Source: Paenibacillus sp. Root444D2 (GTDB lineage: Bacteria > Bacillota > Bacilli > Paenibacillales > NBRC-103111). Taken from it: 64,000 nt of DNA. Each line of letters begins with the position of its first letter. Position 1 is the first letter of the stretch. Where the stretch lies: positions 811,178-875,177 of the forward strand of contig NZ_LMEO01000050.1 in NCBI RefSeq assembly GCF_001426375.1. Reading direction: 5' to 3'. Shown piece after piece: positions 60,800 through 64,000 of the stretch. The translations under genes and the position numbers were made by a program. Below the pieces are notes generated by a model. The model was not told where the DNA came from, did no database searches, and saw nothing but the letters and a program-made list of their open reading frames with translations.

Positions 60800-62023
60800 T
60801 CAAAAAATTTCTTTTTTCGACGTATTTTTCAGCAACATTTGACGATTCGCGCCTCTCCAATAGAAAATGGATCCCGTAATCGTAAGAACGGCCATAAGAA
60901 CATACAACGTATTTCCACCATAAGAAACGAGCAAGAACCCACCTACCCAAGGTCCGATAAAATGGCCTATGTTCGTTAATGTTTGAGCGCCAAAATACGT
61001 GCCACGCATATGCTCGGGAGCTAATTTGTCAATCAACATATTAGCAGCGGGGTAATTGAGAATCTCGCCAAGGGTGAAAATTCCCATCGAAATAATAAGC
61101 CATACCAGCGAGTGAGAAAAGGCAAAGCCGACATCCCCTAACGCAAACATTAAGTTGCCAACTATAATTGCAATAAGAGGCGTGTACTTTTCTGCCCAAC
61201 GAGTAAGCGGAATCTGCATGGCAATAACCACGATCGCATTCACACTCATTAAGATCGCAAACATTTTCACACCGTTTACAAAGTTGATCTCCAAATATTG
61301 CGAAAGTGTCACCATCACCTGTGAGTAACCGATAGCTCCAATAATACCGCCAAGGATATACAAGCGAAAAGTCATATCACTGCGAATTACTCGCAAAGCA
61401 GAACCAAAGGTAACCGAAGATTTCTTCTCACCCTCGATTTTCTTGATGCCAAAAGCGATAAGCAGTGCGTATAGGGTAACCGCATAAATAAAATAAATGA
61501 TACCTGTAATGAGAAAAGGCAGCGCACCATTCATCGTAGCGAAAAAAGCACCCAAAAGCGGTCCAACAGCAACACCAACATTGATAGCCATATACCGCAT
61601 CGAAAACACTTTAAGTCTCTTCGCAGGTTCTGTGAGGTCTGCCATCAACGCCTGCGACACGGGCTCATAAAAGGATCGGCACAAGCCGTTCAGCATATTG
61701 AGCAGCATAAACAGGATGGGTAATTTAACCATGCCGAAGCCTAAAAACACGAACGCCCAGCCGAAAAGAGCTGCCAGCATAATAATGCGCCTTCCGAATC
61801 GGTCCGATAAGGTCCCCCCTATAAAACCGCCTACGGTCCCAGCCAAAGAACCCATTCCGATGACAATTCCGATCATCACCGCACTCATCGACGTATGCCT
61901 GGATAAATAAATCGCGAGAAAAGGCAAACTCATGGAGGATGCAGCCCTGGCCATAACAGTTCCAAGAATTAACGTATGTACAATGGGATGATAAGAACTT
62001 AGAAAACCACGTAACCGATTCAT
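60800..62023 (-). CDS. MFS transporter (DHA1-like)
   Basis: A 407-residue transporter with 12 helices. After TM2 comes GGTLSDRFGRR (motif A), and the central loop is basic (KKIEGEKKSS). It resembles the drug-exporter or arabinose-efflux-type branch; the substrate is unknown. AGGAGTCCC is upstream of the ATG. No terminator was seen after it, so transcription could run on into the riboswitch region. Confidence 0.85.
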   Translation of the reverse strand: MNRLRGFLSSYHPIVHTLILGTVMARAASSMSLPFLAIYLSRHTSMSAVMIGIVIGMGSLAGTVGGFIGGTLSDRFGRRIIMLAALFGWAFVFLGFGMVKLPILFMLLNMLNGLCRSFYEPVSQALMADLTEPAKRLKVFSMRYMAINVGVAVGPLLGAFFATMNGALPFLITGIIYFIYAVTLYALLIAFGIKKIEGEKKSSVTFGSALRVIRSDMTFRLYILGGIIGAIGYSQVMVTLSQYLEINFVNGVKMFAILMSVNAIVVIAMQIPLTRWAEKYTPLIAIIVGNLMFALGDVGFAFSHSLVWLIISMGIFTLGEILNYPAANMLIDKLAPEHMRGTYFGAQTLTNIGHFIGPWVGGFLLVSYGGNTLYVLMAVLTITGSIFYWRGANRQMLLKNTSKKEIF

Positions 62024-62196
62024 TTGAAGGGACTCCTATCACTGTTTAATTTACCGCAGGTCAAAGAAATCGACACCGAATTCCAATTATACACGAAAAA
62101 TGACGATATGTGTCTATGTTTCATACAAAAAAACACTCTCCAAGGAGAGTGCAAACGAGTATATTCATTTTGTTCCTTGTGCTTCCAAAGTTTACG

Positions 62197-63192
62197 TTAA
62201 CTGCCACCGCAACCAGACCCGCAGCTCGATCCTGACGAGCAAGAAGAGCCCGAGCCGGAGCTGCAGCTGCTGCCGCCGCCTTGATCTCCAGAACTATCGC
62301 CACTTCCTCCAGAACCTCCGCAACCCGATGAAGAACAGTTGCTCTGCTTGTCATTATGTTTATTAGGTTCATTTACAGGCCACTGAGAGTTCATCCCGCC
62401 TGTATAGTTATTATTATCCTGAATGGAGAAGAACATCATGGCTCCTGCCATATACACCATGTTGTTCGGATTTGTTAGTGAATCCTTCCAGCCTGTATCC
62501 TCAAACCTGCGGCTGTTCGCTGAATGCCTGGCTTCATGAATCGCCTGCTTAATTAGGTTGCGGATCGTCTCCGCAACTTCTGGATACCGCTTTGCCTGCT
62601 CCATATCGAACCATTGCTCGGCGATTTCATCTTCATTGCCTTTGCGAAGCAAATCTGTTCGCTGTTCATCCAGCGGATTGCGGAAAAATCCGTTCCAGCA
62701 CCGCGAACTCGTTGGAGCGAACTCGAACAAATGCGCATATACCCAATCGAACCATGCACGTTCACCCGGCATTTGCTTCGGTTCGCGTTCAGGTGAATGA
62801 TGAATTACGCCGCCAGCGAATTGATCCCCAAAGCGCTGATACTCTCTCGTAAACATCAGCATCTCATGCCAAATCTCATCGATTTCGCTGCTAAACATCG
62901 GGGTTCTTTTTAAAATGAGATTCATCAGAAAAAATCGTTTTAATTCAAACCATTTACAGGCAAACTCGTCATCAGACATGGAAGGATTCGCAGCTTTTAC
63001 GCGATATTGGAGTCTCTCTACATAATCTAGTGGAAGTGCACTATTCAGTTTAGTAACGATACGTTCTAACGGAATACTTTCTAGCAAACCAAGCCCTTGG
63101 GGTAGATCTGAAGCTCGGAAGCTCGGTTTGGATTTCCCTACGCGACTACTCTTGGACGGTTTGGGTGATTTTCGGAATAAAAAACGAAACAT
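62197..63192 (-). CDS. DUF1399-like protein with Cys/Gly/Ser-rich tail
   Basis: A 331-residue protein without signal peptide. The basic N-terminus is followed by a helical core containing EIDEIWHEMLMFTREYQRFG and IHH. This resembles the WH...T..Y......HH pattern of DUF1399 (glycine-rich domain) proteins. The last 45-50 residues are almost only Ser, Gly and Cys (ten cysteines), ending in GSGCGGS. Such tails are seen in some bacteriocin-like and membrane proteins, where their job is uncertain. GGGAGGGATG precedes the ATG. Confidence 0.7.
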   Translation of the reverse strand: MFRFLFRKSPKPSKSSRVGKSKPSFRASDLPQGLGLLESIPLERIVTKLNSALPLDYVERLQYRVKAANPSMSDDEFACKWFELKRFFLMNLILKRTPMFSSEIDEIWHEMLMFTREYQRFGDQFAGGVIHHSPEREPKQMPGERAWFDWVYAHLFEFAPTSSRCWNGFFRNPLDEQRTDLLRKGNEDEIAEQWFDMEQAKRYPEVAETIRNLIKQAIHEARHSANSRRFEDTGWKDSLTNPNNMVYMAGAMMFFSIQDNNNYTGGMNSQWPVNEPNKHNDKQSNCSSSGCGGSGGSGDSSGDQGGGSSCSSGSGSSCSSGSSCGSGCGGS

Positions 63193-63251
63193 TTGGCATC
63201 CCTCCCTATTTCCAATATAACACAGTAATGTAAAGAGAAGTACAACGCCAG

Positions 63252-63281
63252 TTGGAATACATTATATATAGGCCCTATAAT
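63252..63281 (+). promoter_or_regulatory. Promoter of the epimerase gene
   Basis: TTGGAA (63252-63257) and TATAAT (63276-63281) are 18 bp apart, 23 bp before the start codon; the ribosome binding site AAGGAGGTG lies between. Confidence 0.6.
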
Positions 63282-63303
63282 AAAAGAAAGGAGGTGCTGA
63301 AGG

Positions 63304-64000
63304 ATGAAAATAGCAGTAACCGGTGGCAGCGGATTTATTGGCAAACGATTGATTTCTCATTTGCAGAAGCAAGGTCATGAAGTCATCAATATTTCACGTT
63401 CACCCAGAGCTGTTGCAGAGCAAGTACTTACCGTCACTTGGGATCAACTAAAGACCGATTCGAGCGCATTCGCAGGGCTGGATGCTATTGTGAATTTGGC
63501 TGGTGAGTCGATTAATCAGCGTTGGACAGCTGCGGCCAAAGAACGAATCGTTGGATCTCGGCTAAAGGCGGCTGAGCAAGTGGCCCAGCTTGTAGAAAGC
63601 ATGGAAGTGAAACCGAAAGTCGTCGTTAATGCTTCAGGAATGTCCGTGTACGGTACATCGGAAACCGAAACCTTTGACGAACGAAGCCCGCACCGCCCTG
63701 TCGATTTCTTATCAAGGGTAGTCGAACAGTGGGAAAGCGCGGCTGATCAGATACAGGGAACACGCATCGTAAAAGTCCGCGTTGGCCTTGTGCTAGACGG
63801 CAAGGAAGGCGCATTCCCAAAAATGGCTATGCCTTATAAACTTGGTGTTGGCGGTCCGATAGGCAGCGGTAAGCAATGGCTCTCCTGGATTCACATCGTT
63901 GACATGGTGAGGCTTATCGAATTCTGCATTCAAAACGAAGCGATTATAGGTCCTGTTAATGCGACAGCACCGAATCCTGTAACGAATAGAGAGTTTGGAC
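63304..64000 (+). CDS. TIGR01777-type sugar nucleotide epimerase, cut by window end
   Basis: The first 232 residues of an SDR-fold protein. The NAD(P) motif TGGSGFIGKRL is at the start, with IVNLAGESINQRWT, SGMSVYG, a shifted YxxxK region and WLSWIHIVDMVRLIEF. These are the marks of the TIGR01777/SDR39U1 family (YfcH/YfhF-like), often near cell-division or recX genes. The full length is normally about 300 residues, so roughly 70 are missing. ATG 63304 has a strong AAGGAGGTG. Confidence 0.88.
   Translation, partial: MKIAVTGGSGFIGKRLISHLQKQGHEVINISRSPRAVAEQVLTVTWDQLKTDSSAFAGLDAIVNLAGESINQRWTAAAKERIVGSRLKAAEQVAQLVESMEVKPKVVVNASGMSVYGTSETETFDERSPHRPVDFLSRVVEQWESAADQIQGTRIVKVRVGLVLDGKEGAFPKMAMPYKLGVGGPIGSGKQWLSWIHIVDMVRLIEFCIQNEAIIGPVNATAPNPVTNREFG

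Overview
The window reads as the chromosome of a spore-forming member of the Bacillales, most likely Paenibacillus or a close relative. This rests on Bacillales-type ribosome binding sites and sigma-A promoters, frequent TTG and GTG starts, a T-box before serS, a yybP-ykoY manganese riboswitch, a tiny YjcZ-type sporulation ORF, a YtpB-type terpene synthase, YitT, DUF92 and DUF624 proteins, CcpA-like cre sites and a GlnR/TnrA-like box. No rRNA, tRNA, prophage, CRISPR array or intact insertion sequence was seen. The first base pairs hold the start of a leftward gene that leaves the window, and the last 700 bp hold a rightward TIGR01777-type epimerase that is cut off.

1-18 kb is mostly housekeeping: mobB with dinB, cimA (isoleucine via citramalate), a ResA/TlpA-like thioredoxin, an MFS exporter, a JAMM peptidase, a DEDDh exonuclease with a GlnD-like DUF294 protein behind an ammonium transporter, merR with a YugP-type peptidase, a LysR regulator, tpx, mntH and xylB. 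A strong candidate 6S RNA with a near-consensus promoter lies between xylB and a DUF624 gene. 18-31 kb carries a cshA-type helicase, a DUF4178/DUF4247 pair, yitT, tatA, a putative glycoside hydrolase (DUF4015), a D-2-hydroxyacid dehydrogenase, T-box-serS, pfkA and a three-gene operon ending in a YtpB-type terpene synthase.

31.6-38.2 kb is a rightward run of three export systems (MOP/MATE-like, MFS, MacB-type ABC with adaptor) plus a nitroreductase, behind a leader with two perfect palindromes that may control translation. Next comes a deletion scar that appears to have removed the 5' halves of a divergent tetR/mmpL pair. 38.8-45.1 kb is a catabolic operon (amidohydrolase, DgaE-like ammonia lyase, DgaF-like aldolase, PfkB kinase, GntR regulator, GntP permease). 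It fits uptake of an amino sugar acid without a PTS, late phosphorylation, and cleavage to pyruvate and glyceraldehyde 3-phosphate. Two 19-bp operator repeats and two cre-like sites lie beside it.

45-64 kb has a cold shock protein, a manganese riboswitch with two tandem terminators before a TerC-family gene, pepF, lapA-like and DUF92 genes, a GAF/HD-GYP phosphodiesterase, a capA-like gene, several methyltransferases, a DHH phosphoesterase, and a c-di-GMP-I riboswitch placed before a 101-residue protein of unknown function. A 631-bp gap (55922-56552) holds a small element with IS-like ends and a set of palindromic repeats. The likeliest places for undescribed biology are the riboswitch-controlled 101-residue protein, the efflux-operon leader, the two unknown partners of the terpene synthase, the non-PTS sugar-acid operon, and a DUF1399-like protein with a Cys/Gly/Ser tail.
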